From positions 62,001-126,000 of the forward strand of contig NZ_JABBNC010000011.1 in the NCBI RefSeq assembly GCF_012933445.1: a DNA stretch of 64,000 nt, in the 5' to 3' direction. The notes beneath the pieces are model-generated. The model saw only the letters and a list, made by a program, of their open reading frames with translations. It was not told the DNA's origin and searched no databases. Made by a program: the position numbers and the translations under genes. This document shows, piece after piece, positions 42,176-50,898 of the stretch (positions are counted from its first letter, which is position 1; the number at the start of each line of letters is the position of its first letter). Source of the stretch: Actinoplanes sp. TBRC 11911 (GTDB lineage: Bacteria; Actinomycetota; Actinomycetes; Mycobacteriales; Micromonosporaceae).

Positions 42176-43528
42176 GTGGACCGACAGCAGGAGTTCGTGC
42201 TGCGCACCCTCGAGGAGCGCGACATCCGTTTTGTCCGGCTTTGGTTCACTGATGTGCTGGGCACGCTGAAGAATGTGTCGGTGGCGCCGGCCGAGCTGGA
42301 GTCCGCTTTCGAAGAGGGCATCGGCATCGACGGCTCGGCGATCGAGGGTTTCGCGCGAGTCTACGAGTCGGACATGGTGGCCATGCCCGATCCGACGACG
42401 TTCCAGGTCTTCCCGTTCGAGGGCGGCTCCAGCGGCGAGAGCGCCCGGATGTTCTGCGACATCCTGCTCCCGGACGGCAGCGCGGCCTGGGCCGACCCGC
42501 GGCACGTGCTGCGCCGGGCGCTGGCGAAGGCGGCGGAGAAGGGGTTCACCTTCTACACCCACCCCGAGATCGAGTTCTTCCTGATCCAAGAGGGACCGCT
42601 GGACGGGACGGTGCCGGTCCCGGTGGACACGGGCGGCTACTTCGACCACACCACCCACTCGTCCGCCCGCGACTTCCGCCGGCAGGCCGTGCTCGCGCTG
42701 GAGCGGATCGGCATCTCGGTCGAGTTCAGCCACCACGAGGTCGCGCCCGGCCAGCAGGAGATCGACCTGCGGTACGCGGACGCGCTGACCACCGCCGACA
42801 ACATCATGACCTTCCGGCACGTGGTGAAGGAGGTGGCGCTGTCCCAGGGGGTGCGCGCGACCTTCATGCCGAAGCCGTACACGGATCAGCCCGGCAGCGG
42901 CATGCACACGCACCTGTCGCTGTTCGAGGGGGAGCGCAACGCGTTCTTCGACGGCGACGACCCGATGAAGCTGTCCAAGACGGCGCGGGCGTTCATCGCG
43001 GGGCTGCTGGTGCACGCCCGGGAGTACACGGCGGTCACCAACCAGTGGGTCAACTCGTACAAGAGGCTGTTCCCGCTGCAGCTGCCGGACGCGGTCACCG
43101 AGTCGCCGGCGTCGGTGAGCTGGGGCCACCTGAACCGGTCGGCGCTGGTCCGGGTGCCGGCGTTCGGCAAGCCCAACTCGGCGCGCGTCGAGGTCCGCTC
43201 GATCGACTCGGCGACCAACCCGTACCTCGCGTTCGCGGTCATGCTCGGCGCCGGCCTCAAGGGCATCGAGGAGGGGTACGAGCTGCCGCCGGGTGCCGAG
43301 GACGACATCTGGTCGCTGTCCCCGGCCGAGCGCAAGGCCATGGGCTACGACGCGCTGCCGGAGAACCTGTCCGAGGCGATCGACGTGATGAGCAAGTCGG
43401 AGCTGGTCGCCGAGGTGCTCGGCGAGCACGTCTTCGACTTCTTCCTGCGTAACAAGCGGTCCGAGTGGGAGCAGTACCGCCGCGAAGTGACACCGTACGA
43501 AAGGCAGCGATACCTCGGCGCGTTGTGA
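42176..43528 (+). CDS. glnA2: Glutamine synthetase, GlnA2-type
   Basis: 450 residues, type I. The order VRLWFTDVLGTLKNVSV, IDGSAIEGFARVYESDM, the EIEFF metal ligands, MPKPYTDQPGSGMHTHLS (ATP/Glu-binding H and G loop), and NRSALVRVP and ARVEVRSIDSATNPYL is complete. The tyrosine that GlnE adenylylates in GlnA1 (near NLYDL) is not apparent, as in GlnA2-4. In actinomycetes GlnA2-type enzymes can work as glutamine or gamma-glutamyl-polyamine synthetases. GGGGAG at 42161-42166 supports GTG 42176. Confidence 0.93.
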   Translation: MDRQQEFVLRTLEERDIRFVRLWFTDVLGTLKNVSVAPAELESAFEEGIGIDGSAIEGFARVYESDMVAMPDPTTFQVFPFEGGSSGESARMFCDILLPDGSAAWADPRHVLRRALAKAAEKGFTFYTHPEIEFFLIQEGPLDGTVPVPVDTGGYFDHTTHSSARDFRRQAVLALERIGISVEFSHHEVAPGQQEIDLRYADALTTADNIMTFRHVVKEVALSQGVRATFMPKPYTDQPGSGMHTHLSLFEGERNAFFDGDDPMKLSKTARAFIAGLLVHAREYTAVTNQWVNSYKRLFPLQLPDAVTESPASVSWGHLNRSALVRVPAFGKPNSARVEVRSIDSATNPYLAFAVMLGAGLKGIEEGYELPPGAEDDIWSLSPAERKAMGYDALPENLSEAIDVMSKSELVAEVLGEHVFDFFLRNKRSEWEQYRREVTPYERQRYLGAL

Positions 43529-43564
43529 GAAAGTCTCTCCTGAAACCACCACAAGGGAGAGACC

Positions 43565-43990
43565 GTGCTGCAGGATTTGCTCGAAGGTGCTGGTCGCAGC
43601 ATCGTCTTCGGAGTCATCGGCATCGGGCTCATGGCGGTCGGATACCTGCTGATCGATATCCTGACGCCGGGCAAGTTACGCGATCTGATCTGGCACGAGC
43701 GCAACCCGAACGCCTCGCTGCTGCTCGCCGCGAATCAGCTCGGTATCGCGATCATCGTGTTCACGGCGATCTTCACGAGCTACGACTCGTTCGGCCAGGG
43801 CGTCGCGTCGACGGTGCTCTTCGGGCTGCTCGGCATCGTCCTGATGGGCCTGGCGTTCCTGGTGCTCGACTGGATGACCCCGGGCAAGCTGGGTGAGGTC
43901 ATCTGTACGCCGGAGCGGCACGGCGGCGCGATGGTGAGTGCGGCGTCGCACTTCGGCGTGGCCTTGATCGTCTGCGCCTGCATTTCCTGA
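43565..43990 (+). CDS. DUF350 membrane protein
   Basis: 141 residues with four helices arranged as two similar halves; YLLIDILTPGKL and FLVLDWMTPGKLGE repeat the same LD-x-xTPGKL motif, the mark of DUF350 proteins. These small integral membrane proteins have no settled function. AAGGGAG precedes GTG 43565, 36 bases after glnA2. The gene ends at the convergent ltrA. Confidence 0.88.
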   Translation: MLQDLLEGAGRSIVFGVIGIGLMAVGYLLIDILTPGKLRDLIWHERNPNASLLLAANQLGIAIIVFTAIFTSYDSFGQGVASTVLFGLLGIVLMGLAFLVLDWMTPGKLGEVICTPERHGGAMVSAASHFGVALIVCACIS

Positions 43991-44001
43991 TTTTTCCGGA
44001 T

Positions 44002-45144
44002 TTATCCGGTCCGGCCGAAATCTCCGATCGCGGTGCTTCCGGTGCGGCGCATCTCGGGCACGTCCTCGATGATGGCGACGGCGGCCATGATGACGACGAT
44101 CGCGGCGAGCTGAGCGATGGCTATTGTGCGGCCGAGCGGGATCTCCGCCAGGATCAGCGCGGCGGCGGCCAGCCGGTAGTAGACGCCGCGGAGGTGGGTC
44201 AGCCTCAGGAAGAAGGCGTGCCCGAGCAGGTAGAGCGCCACGCCGCCGCTGAGCGCGAGCGCCGCGTCCCAATGCAGTTCCTCGAAGGCGTGCCCGACGG
44301 TCTTCTTGATGCCCACCGCGAGGATCACGATGCCCAGCAACATCACATAGTGGGCGTACCCCCAGGCGTTCAGGCCGAGCCGCGCCCGGCGGAACGGGTC
44401 GGTCATGTCCGCCAGCACCCGCTCGGCCCGCGCGTCGTCGCCCGCGAAGTAGAACCACCACAGGTAGTAGGCGACGCACAGGGCGAGCACCGCCACCAGA
44501 ACCGCCCCACCCGACAGGGGTACGCCTCGGAACCCGAGCCCGATCGCAATGATCGACTCACCGATCGCGATGATGATGACCAGCGCGTGGCGTTCGGCGA
44601 AGTGCCCGGCCGCGATCGCGTGCATCTCGATGCGCTGCACGTAGCCGCCGCCGATCTGCAGCAGCGGCGCCGCGATCCAGCAGAGGTGCCGCCACGGCTC
44701 GGGCACCAGGCCACCGATCAGCACCAGCGTCGCCGCCGCGATGTTGATCGGGGCGAGCACCTTCATGCCGGCCACCGCCCCGCTGCCCGCGGTCAGGAAG
44801 AGCCCGGAATGAACCAGGTTGACCACCAGGTAGCTGACTCCGAAGATCCAGCCGTAGTCGCCGAACGCCTCCGGGATGGCCAGCGCCATCACCAGGAAGC
44901 CGGCCATGCCGGTCAGCAGCAGGGTGCGCCGGGTCGTGCTGGTCGGCGCGACCGCGTTGGTCAGCCACGCGTACCCGGAATACATCCACCAGACGACCAC
45001 GAGGATCAGCACCGTGTCGCCGAGGGTGCGCAGGTCCAGGTGGTCGCCGAGCAGCTCGGCGAGCTGCGTGATGGTGAAGACGAAGACGAGGTCGAAGAAC
45101 AGTTCCAGCGTCGAGACCCGGATGTTGGGCGTGCGCTCGGCCAT
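44002..45144 (-). CDS. LtrA-family (low temperature requirement A) membrane protein
   Basis: 380 residues, about ten transmembrane helices. STLELFFDLVFVFTITQLAE at the N-terminus and HFAERHALVIIIAIGESI in the middle are the two LtrA signatures. In Listeria ltrA is needed for growth in the cold; biochemical function is not known. It is convergent with DUF350 and divergent from the amidotransferase, with 48 bases between starts. Confidence 0.92.
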   Translation of the reverse strand: MAERTPNIRVSTLELFFDLVFVFTITQLAELLGDHLDLRTLGDTVLILVVVWWMYSGYAWLTNAVAPTSTTRRTLLLTGMAGFLVMALAIPEAFGDYGWIFGVSYLVVNLVHSGLFLTAGSGAVAGMKVLAPINIAAATLVLIGGLVPEPWRHLCWIAAPLLQIGGGYVQRIEMHAIAAGHFAERHALVIIIAIGESIIAIGLGFRGVPLSGGAVLVAVLALCVAYYLWWFYFAGDDARAERVLADMTDPFRRARLGLNAWGYAHYVMLLGIVILAVGIKKTVGHAFEELHWDAALALSGGVALYLLGHAFFLRLTHLRGVYYRLAAAALILAEIPLGRTIAIAQLAAIVVIMAAVAIIEDVPEMRRTGSTAIGDFGRTG

Positions 45145-45192
45145 TGACGCAGCCTAGAGGGTGTGGCCCGGGTCTCGCGCTAGCCTTCTACG

Positions 45193-45981
45193 GTGGGAAC
45201 CGCACTTGTCATCGAGAACGACCCGTCCGACGATCTCCGCGTGCTGGGGGAGTGGCTGACCGAGGCCGGATTGGAGCTCACCGTGCTGCGGCCGCACGCC
45301 GGTGACGCCCTTCCCGAGTCCCTCGACGACCACCTCGCGCTCATCGTGCTCGGCGGGGACCAGAACGCCTATCCGGCGAACGACGGCACCCCGGGTGCCC
45401 CGTGGTTCCCGGCGCTGGAGGGACTGCTGCGTAAGGCGGTCCGTAACCATCTGCCCACGCTGGCGCTCTGCCTCGGCGGTCAGCTCCTCGCCCAGGCGCA
45501 CGGCGGCCTGGTCGAGCGCAGCACCTCCGGTCCGGAGATCGGGCCCGGCCTGATCGGCAAGCGCGACAAGGCCGACACCGACCCGCTGTTCAAATGGGTG
45601 CCGCTGATGCCCGACGTGGTGCAGTGGCACCGCGACGAGATCACCGAGCTGCCGCTGCAGGCGGTTCTGCTCGCCGCCTCGGGGACGTATCCGCATCAGG
45701 CGTTCCGGCTCGGCGACCGGGCCTGGGGGCTGCAGTTCCACATCGAGTGCGACGCCGCGATGATCCAGGCGTGGGCCGCCGCCGACCGCGCGACCATCGA
45801 CGAGTTGGGCTACGACGAGGAGGCCGTGGTCTACCACACCTCCGCGGTGCTGCCCGACGTCGAGGAGGTGTGGCAGCCGTTCGCCGCCCGGTTCGCGTCG
45901 CTCGCGCTCGGCACCCTGCCGGACGCGGACATCCCGTTCAGTCCCGGTCCGGGCACGACCCTGCCGCTGCTGGGTCACTGA
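45193..45981 (+). CDS. Class I glutamine amidotransferase
   Basis: 262 residues. LALCLGGQLLAQA (90-102) has the nucleophile Cys93 and LQFHIECDA (180-188) the His183 and Glu185 of the triad, so it is a stand-alone GATase1 of the GMP-synthase-like type. It could glutaminolyse or hydrolyse gamma-glutamyl compounds. TAGCCT at 45181-45186 is six bases before GTG (leaderless). Its TGA overlaps the ATG of glnE (TGATG), so the two are coupled; this pairing is shared by relatives and suggests a link to glutamine metabolism. Confidence 0.88.
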   Translation: MGTALVIENDPSDDLRVLGEWLTEAGLELTVLRPHAGDALPESLDDHLALIVLGGDQNAYPANDGTPGAPWFPALEGLLRKAVRNHLPTLALCLGGQLLAQAHGGLVERSTSGPEIGPGLIGKRDKADTDPLFKWVPLMPDVVQWHRDEITELPLQAVLLAASGTYPHQAFRLGDRAWGLQFHIECDAAMIQAWAAADRATIDELGYDEEAVVYHTSAVLPDVEEVWQPFAARFASLALGTLPDADIPFSPGPGTTLPLLGH

Positions 45982-48878
45982 TGACCCGGCCCGGCCGGCT
46001 CGCTCGATACGGTTTCCGCACCGCCGACCTGGTCCAGGGGCTGCGGCTGTGGGACGACGACACACAGGCGCCGACCAGCGACGACGCCGGTGAGCTGCTG
46101 CAGGCGCTGTCGCACGCGGCGGATCCCGACCTGGCGCTGCGCCAGCTGCACCGGCTGGCCGAGGCGATCGAACGCAAGGCCACGGCGGCGGAGCTGATGG
46201 ACGCGCTCGCCGCCGACGCGGGGCTGCGGCGCCGGCTGGTCGCGGTGCTGGGGGCGTCGTCGGCGCTCGGCGACCATCTGGTCGCTAATCCGGATGACTG
46301 GCGTGAGCTCGCCACCTGCGACACCGGGATGCCGCCGAACGCGGTGGGCAACCTGGAGGTCGAGGGCGAGCTCACCGTCGCGGGACTCCGACGGGCGTAC
46401 CGGAACTCGCTCTTGCGCATCGCCGCGGCCGACCTGACCGGCGGGCGCGGGCTGGAACCGACCATGAGCGCGCTGTCGAACCTGGCCGACGAGACGCTCA
46501 GGGCGGCGTACTCGCTGGCGGTGGCCGGCCTGCCCGCGTCCGTGACGCCGCCGCGGCTGGCGGTCGTGGCGATGGGCAAGTGCGGCGGCAACGAGCTGAA
46601 CTACGTCTCCGATGTGGACGTCATCTTCGTCGCGGCCACGGACGACGACCTGGGCCCGGCCACCACGGTGGCGGCCCGCCTGATCGAGATCGGCGGGCAG
46701 GTGGCCTGGCCGGTGGACGCCGCGCTGCGCCCCGAGGGCAGCAGCGGTCCGCTGGTCCGCACGCTGGCCAGCCACCAGGCGTACTACCGGCGCTGGGCCC
46801 GGACGTGGGAGTTCCAGGCGCTGCTCAAGGCCCGTCCGGCGGCCGGCGATCTCGACCTGGCCCGGGAATGGATCGACGACCTGGCACCGCTGGTCTGGCA
46901 CGCGGCCGAGCGGCCCGAGGCGGTCGCCGACGTCCGCGACATGCGCCGGAAGATCATCGACAACATCCCGCCGGACAGGGTGGACCGCGAGATCAAGCGG
47001 GGGCCGGGCGGGCTGCGCGACATCGAGTTCGCGGTGCAGCTGCTGCAGCTCGTGCACGGCCGCGCGGACGAGTCGCTGCGCTCAGCGGGGACGCTGCCGG
47101 CGCTGCGGGCGCTGGTCGCGGGCGGTTACGTGGGGCGCGAGGACGGCGAGACGTTGCTGCGCGGGTACCGCTTCCTGCGCGCGGTCGAGCACCGGTTGCA
47201 ACTGCAGCACCTGCGGCGTACCCACACGGTGCCGGACGACCCCGCGCAGCTGCGGTGGCTGGCAGCCTCGCTCGGCTACTCGGCCGTGCCCGGCCAGGAC
47301 GCCGTCTCCGCGTTCCGGGCGGACTGGGTGGGGCACAGTTCGCAGGTTCGCCGCCTGCACGTCAAGCTGCTGTACCGGCCGTTGCTCGAGGCCGTCGCCC
47401 GGGTGCCGGCGGACGAGCTGCGGATGACCCCGGAGTCGGCCCGGCACCGGCTGGTGATCCTGGGCTTCGACGACCCGGCGGCGGCGTTGCGGCACATCGA
47501 GGCGCTGACCGGGGGCGTGACCAGGACCGCGGCGATCCAGCGGACGCTGCTGCCGATCCTGTTGCAGGAGTTCGCCGACGCGCCCGAACCGGATCGCGGA
47601 CTGCTGAACTATCGGCAGGTCTCCGACAAGCTGGGCAGTACGCCGTGGTATTTGCGCCTGCTGCGCGACGGCGGACCGGTGGCGAGGCGACTCGCGCGGG
47701 TGCTCAGCCTTTCCCGGTACGCCACCGATCTGCTCGGCCGGGATCCGGAAGCGCTACGCCTGCTCGCCGACGACGCCGAACTCCAGCCGCGGAGTCGTGA
47801 GTCCCTGATCGACGGATTCCTGGCGGCCGCCGACCGGTACACCGAGGATCCGGTTCAGGCCATCGTGGCGGTGCGGGCGCTGCGCCGGCGCGAGTTGTTC
47901 CGGATCGCGTCGGCCGACATCCTCAGCCGGGCCGGCGACCTCGCCCCGGCGGATCCGCTCGACGTGGACGCGGTGGGGGTGGCGCTGTCCGACATCACCG
48001 ACGCGACCCTCAACGCGGCCCTCGCGGTGGCTCGCCGGTCGCGGCCCGACCTGCAGTTCGCCATCATCGGGATGGGCCGGCTCGGCGGGTACGAGATGAG
48101 CTACCCCTCCGACGCCGACGTCCTGTTCGTGTACGACGGGCCGGCCGACGCCGCGCTCGCCGTCGCCGAGGAACTGCGGCGGCTGCTGGGTGCGCCGGCC
48201 CCCGACCCCGCGCTGGGCGTCGACGCCGACCTGCGTCCCGAGGGCCGGCAGGGTCCGCTGGTGCGCACGCTGAACGCGTACCAGCAGTACTACGCGCGCT
48301 GGTCGCATCTGTGGGAGGCGCAGGCGCTGCTGCGGGCCCGGTTCGTCGCCGGCGACGCCGCGCTGGGCCGGCGGTTCGAGCAGCTCGCCGACTCGGTGCG
48401 CTATCCGGCCGGTGGGCTGGCCCGCGAGCAGGTGGTCGAGATCCGCCGCATCAAGGCGCGGGTGGAGACCGAGCGGCTGCCCCGCGGCGCCGACCCGCAG
48501 ACGCACACCAAGCTGGGCCGGGGCGGACTGTCCGACGTGGAGTGGGCGGTGCAGATGGTGCAGTTGCGGCACGCGTACGCGGTGCCGTCGCTGCGCAAGA
48601 CGCGCACGCTCGAGGCGCTGGCCGCGGCCGTGGAGGCCGGTCTGGTCGACAAGGCGGACGCCGTGGCGATGGGCGCGGGCTGGACGCTGGCGTCGCAGGT
48701 GCGTAACGCATTGACGCTGGTGCGGGGCCGGCCGACCGATCAGCTGCCCCGGCACGGTGTCGAACTGGCCGGCACGGTCCGGTTGCTCGGCGGCGGCGAC
48801 CCGGGCGAATTCGTCGACGGTTATCTGCGCACGGCGCGCCGTTCCCGAGCAGCCATGGAGAGGGTCATGGAGTCGTGA
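45981..48878 (+). CDS. glnE: Bifunctional glutamine synthetase adenylyltransferase / deadenylase
   Basis: 965 residues, full length. Two nucleotidyltransferase domains each carry the G-S/x-D-x-D signature: MGKCGGNELNYVSDVDVIF (198-216) for deadenylation, and MGRLGGYEMSYPSDADVLF (about 697-715) for adenylylation, each followed by a GlnD/PII-uridylyltransferase helical domain (KRGPGGLRDIEFAVQ; KLGRGGLSDVEWAVQ). It switches glutamine synthetase activity by AMP on Tyr. The ATG overlaps the stop of the amidotransferase. It is the last gene before the foreign-looking cassette. Confidence 0.96.
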   Translation: MTRPGRLARYGFRTADLVQGLRLWDDDTQAPTSDDAGELLQALSHAADPDLALRQLHRLAEAIERKATAAELMDALAADAGLRRRLVAVLGASSALGDHLVANPDDWRELATCDTGMPPNAVGNLEVEGELTVAGLRRAYRNSLLRIAAADLTGGRGLEPTMSALSNLADETLRAAYSLAVAGLPASVTPPRLAVVAMGKCGGNELNYVSDVDVIFVAATDDDLGPATTVAARLIEIGGQVAWPVDAALRPEGSSGPLVRTLASHQAYYRRWARTWEFQALLKARPAAGDLDLAREWIDDLAPLVWHAAERPEAVADVRDMRRKIIDNIPPDRVDREIKRGPGGLRDIEFAVQLLQLVHGRADESLRSAGTLPALRALVAGGYVGREDGETLLRGYRFLRAVEHRLQLQHLRRTHTVPDDPAQLRWLAASLGYSAVPGQDAVSAFRADWVGHSSQVRRLHVKLLYRPLLEAVARVPADELRMTPESARHRLVILGFDDPAAALRHIEALTGGVTRTAAIQRTLLPILLQEFADAPEPDRGLLNYRQVSDKLGSTPWYLRLLRDGGPVARRLARVLSLSRYATDLLGRDPEALRLLADDAELQPRSRESLIDGFLAAADRYTEDPVQAIVAVRALRRRELFRIASADILSRAGDLAPADPLDVDAVGVALSDITDATLNAALAVARRSRPDLQFAIIGMGRLGGYEMSYPSDADVLFVYDGPADAALAVAEELRRLLGAPAPDPALGVDADLRPEGRQGPLVRTLNAYQQYYARWSHLWEAQALLRARFVAGDAALGRRFEQLADSVRYPAGGLAREQVVEIRRIKARVETERLPRGADPQTHTKLGRGGLSDVEWAVQMVQLRHAYAVPSLRKTRTLEALAAAVEAGLVDKADAVAMGAGWTLASQVRNALTLVRGRPTDQLPRHGVELAGTVRLLGGGDPGEFVDGYLRTARRSRAAMERVMES

Positions 48879-49024
48879 CAGTCGGAGGCTGCGCCGGATT
48901 GCCATTCGGTAAGGCGCTGCCATGCTCGCCTTCCGAGCTACCGTGGACGGTGGCAGGAGCCGCCGGACCTGGCATCCTCGCGCCTCAATGAACCCGGCAT
49001 GCCCACATTGGAATAGCTCTGGCC

Positions 49025-49030
49025 TATGAT
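49025..49030 (+). promoter_or_regulatory. -10 element of the three-gene cassette
   Basis: TATGAT lies six bases before GTG 49037, the same leaderless geometry as other genes here. No good -35 hexamer is seen at 17 bases. Confidence 0.5.
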
Positions 49031-49036
49031 CCTCAC

Positions 49037-49519
49037 GTGTCGGGGAGTCAAGCGCAGCACCACTACGCCCATGCCGCGGTGCGGCATTACAACGATGCTG
49101 TCTACCTTCAGGATGGCGACCGCGTACCAAATGCTGATCATCTATTCGGTTTCGCGGTTGAGTGCGCCCTCAAAAGCATGCTCCTGCGATTCACCCCGGC
49201 AACCATGAATCCGAAAAGGCCGGGTAAACCACCAGCCACGCGACCCTGGGTCGCGGACCCGGCGACCGGCAAGGTCGACCGAGAATTTGGCCATCTTCCC
49301 GGGATTGCTACGGACGTTGCGCTACTCACGCATGGCAGGTCTGCAGCGCGCCTTTCGGCCGCGATCCGCAACCTTGACGCCTTCGATACGTGGTCCGTAG
49401 ATGATCGTTATCTTGATGGCACCGCGATTGTTGAAGAACATGTAATGCGGCGTCGTACCGTAGCTGAAGAAATTCTCGCTCTGCACCAGCAAGCCGTGAT
49501 CACCGGAAGGCTATTGTGA
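49037..49519 (+). CDS. HEPN-like protein, first gene of a three-gene cassette
   Basis: 160 residues, cytoplasmic, mostly helical. AQHHYAHAAVRHYNDAVYL, then RVPNADHLFGFAVECALKSM resembles the N-terminal two helices of HEPN domains (small helical proteins of toxin-antitoxin and defence systems). The nuclease motif RxxxxH is not evident, so a structural or sensor HEPN is more likely than an RNase. The leaderless GTG start and the GTGA overlap with the next gene show it heads an operon. A+T content is higher than in neighbours. Confidence 0.7.
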   Translation: MSGSQAQHHYAHAAVRHYNDAVYLQDGDRVPNADHLFGFAVECALKSMLLRFTPATMNPKRPGKPPATRPWVADPATGKVDREFGHLPGIATDVALLTHGRSAARLSAAIRNLDAFDTWSVDDRYLDGTAIVEEHVMRRRTVAEEILALHQQAVITGRLL

Positions 49520-50898
49520 CTCTATCCTCTGATCGGGTTCGATTCGATGAGGCGCTGCCTCGTGCGCTGACCATAGCGTATGACGTGGCGGCCGCGGGTG
49601 TCGACGTGCTGCTGGTACGAGACGTTCTGGGGCGTTGCAGTCTGATCGTTGACGATCGTGAGCACCACATCACGTCGGAAGTCGCTGCCGACTGGACGGA
49701 GCGGCTGAACTCCACGCTTCGGCCCTACGCCGCCGATCGCCCTCTAGTCTTTGTTACACAGCTGTTCGCGGCAGATGAATTGCTGGGGTCTAAGCGCATT
49801 CAATCGGATTTGATGCACCCCCGCGATAAAGGTCATGGACAAGTCCGAATCCTCGAAAATACAGTGGTCGGGGAGGACTGGGCCCAAGTCTCCACTCCCA
49901 CGGTTGAGACAGATGGTTCAAGGACACATCGCACCGCTCTTTACGGCTTCAAAGGTGGCGTCGGGCGTACTACAGCGACCGCTATGCTGTCGAGGCATCT
50001 TACTGATCGTGGCTTTGTGGTCTTGGTGGTCGACCTCGACCTGGAATCGCCAGGTGCAGGCCCGCTCCTTATTGCTGAAGCTTTGCTCCCACAGTACGGG
50101 ATTGTCGACCAACTGGTCGAATCCGCTGTTGCCAACGCTGAAGGATTGGACCTCGTCGCGTCGACAGGCTATGCCCCCCCCAGCGGGCGAGGCGAGCTTT
50201 GGGTGGCGCCGGCGCGTGGCCGAGGCGCACGCGGGGCACCGTACGCATATGTTGACAAGCTGAACCGAGTTTACAGTGACATACCAGGGGCGACGTTTGC
50301 AGATCGTATTGAGTCCGCCGTGCGGGCATGCGAGCTTGCCGTAGCAAGAAATACGGAAAGTGGTCGACGTCCTGACGTTGTACTGCTGGACAGTCGGGCG
50401 GGAATCCATGATATTGCCGCTATTACAATATCGCGCCTGTGTGATCTAGCTTTGCTATTTGGTGCGGATAATACGCAGACTTGGGAAGGCTACGGAGATC
50501 TTTTTGCGGCGTGGCAATCTTCCGGTCAGGCCCGTCAGATTCGTGAGAAACTGCGCATGGTTGCATCTATGGTCCCAGATTCGCCGCAACGCCCGATGGA
50601 CGCATACTTGACATCCTTCCGAGAGCACGCCTGGGAATGTTTCAGCGCATTGTATGACGATGACGTACCCCTGCCGGCGACAGGTGAACTTGTTCCAGGT
50701 GCTTTTACGCCTTCGCTAGAAGATGATTCAGCGCCGCACTACCCAATTCCTATATTGTTTGAGCAGGGCTTGGTTGGTCTCGACGCGCAAAATTCGCCTG
50801 GCTGGCAAAGTCGCGCGTTCGTGCAAGCTGCGTACGGCGACTTCCTGTCGATTGCAACTCGTCTGATTACGGCTGATCCGCAGAATGAGGCAACGTGA
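49516..50898 (+). CDS. ParA/MinD-like ATPase with N-terminal extension
   Basis: 460 residues. About 140 N-terminal residues of unknown fold (AYDVAAAGVDVLLVRDVLGR) precede a MinD-type P-loop domain: deviant Walker A KGGVGRTTA (146-154) in which Arg replaces the usual second Lys, VVLVVDLDLESPGAGP (168-183, Walker A'), and DVVLLDSRAGIHD for Walker B. The signature lysine of the ParA class is kept. GTG 49516 overlaps the HEPN-like stop, with GGAAGG upstream. Such enzymes switch between monomer and ATP-bound dimer on a surface or partner; no DNA-segregation genes are nearby. Confidence 0.8.
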   Translation: MTLSSDRVRFDEALPRALTIAYDVAAAGVDVLLVRDVLGRCSLIVDDREHHITSEVAADWTERLNSTLRPYAADRPLVFVTQLFAADELLGSKRIQSDLMHPRDKGHGQVRILENTVVGEDWAQVSTPTVETDGSRTHRTALYGFKGGVGRTTATAMLSRHLTDRGFVVLVVDLDLESPGAGPLLIAEALLPQYGIVDQLVESAVANAEGLDLVASTGYAPPSGRGELWVAPARGRGARGAPYAYVDKLNRVYSDIPGATFADRIESAVRACELAVARNTESGRRPDVVLLDSRAGIHDIAAITISRLCDLALLFGADNTQTWEGYGDLFAAWQSSGQARQIREKLRMVASMVPDSPQRPMDAYLTSFREHAWECFSALYDDDVPLPATGELVPGAFTPSLEDDSAPHYPIPILFEQGLVGLDAQNSPGWQSRAFVQAAYGDFLSIATRLITADPQNEAT

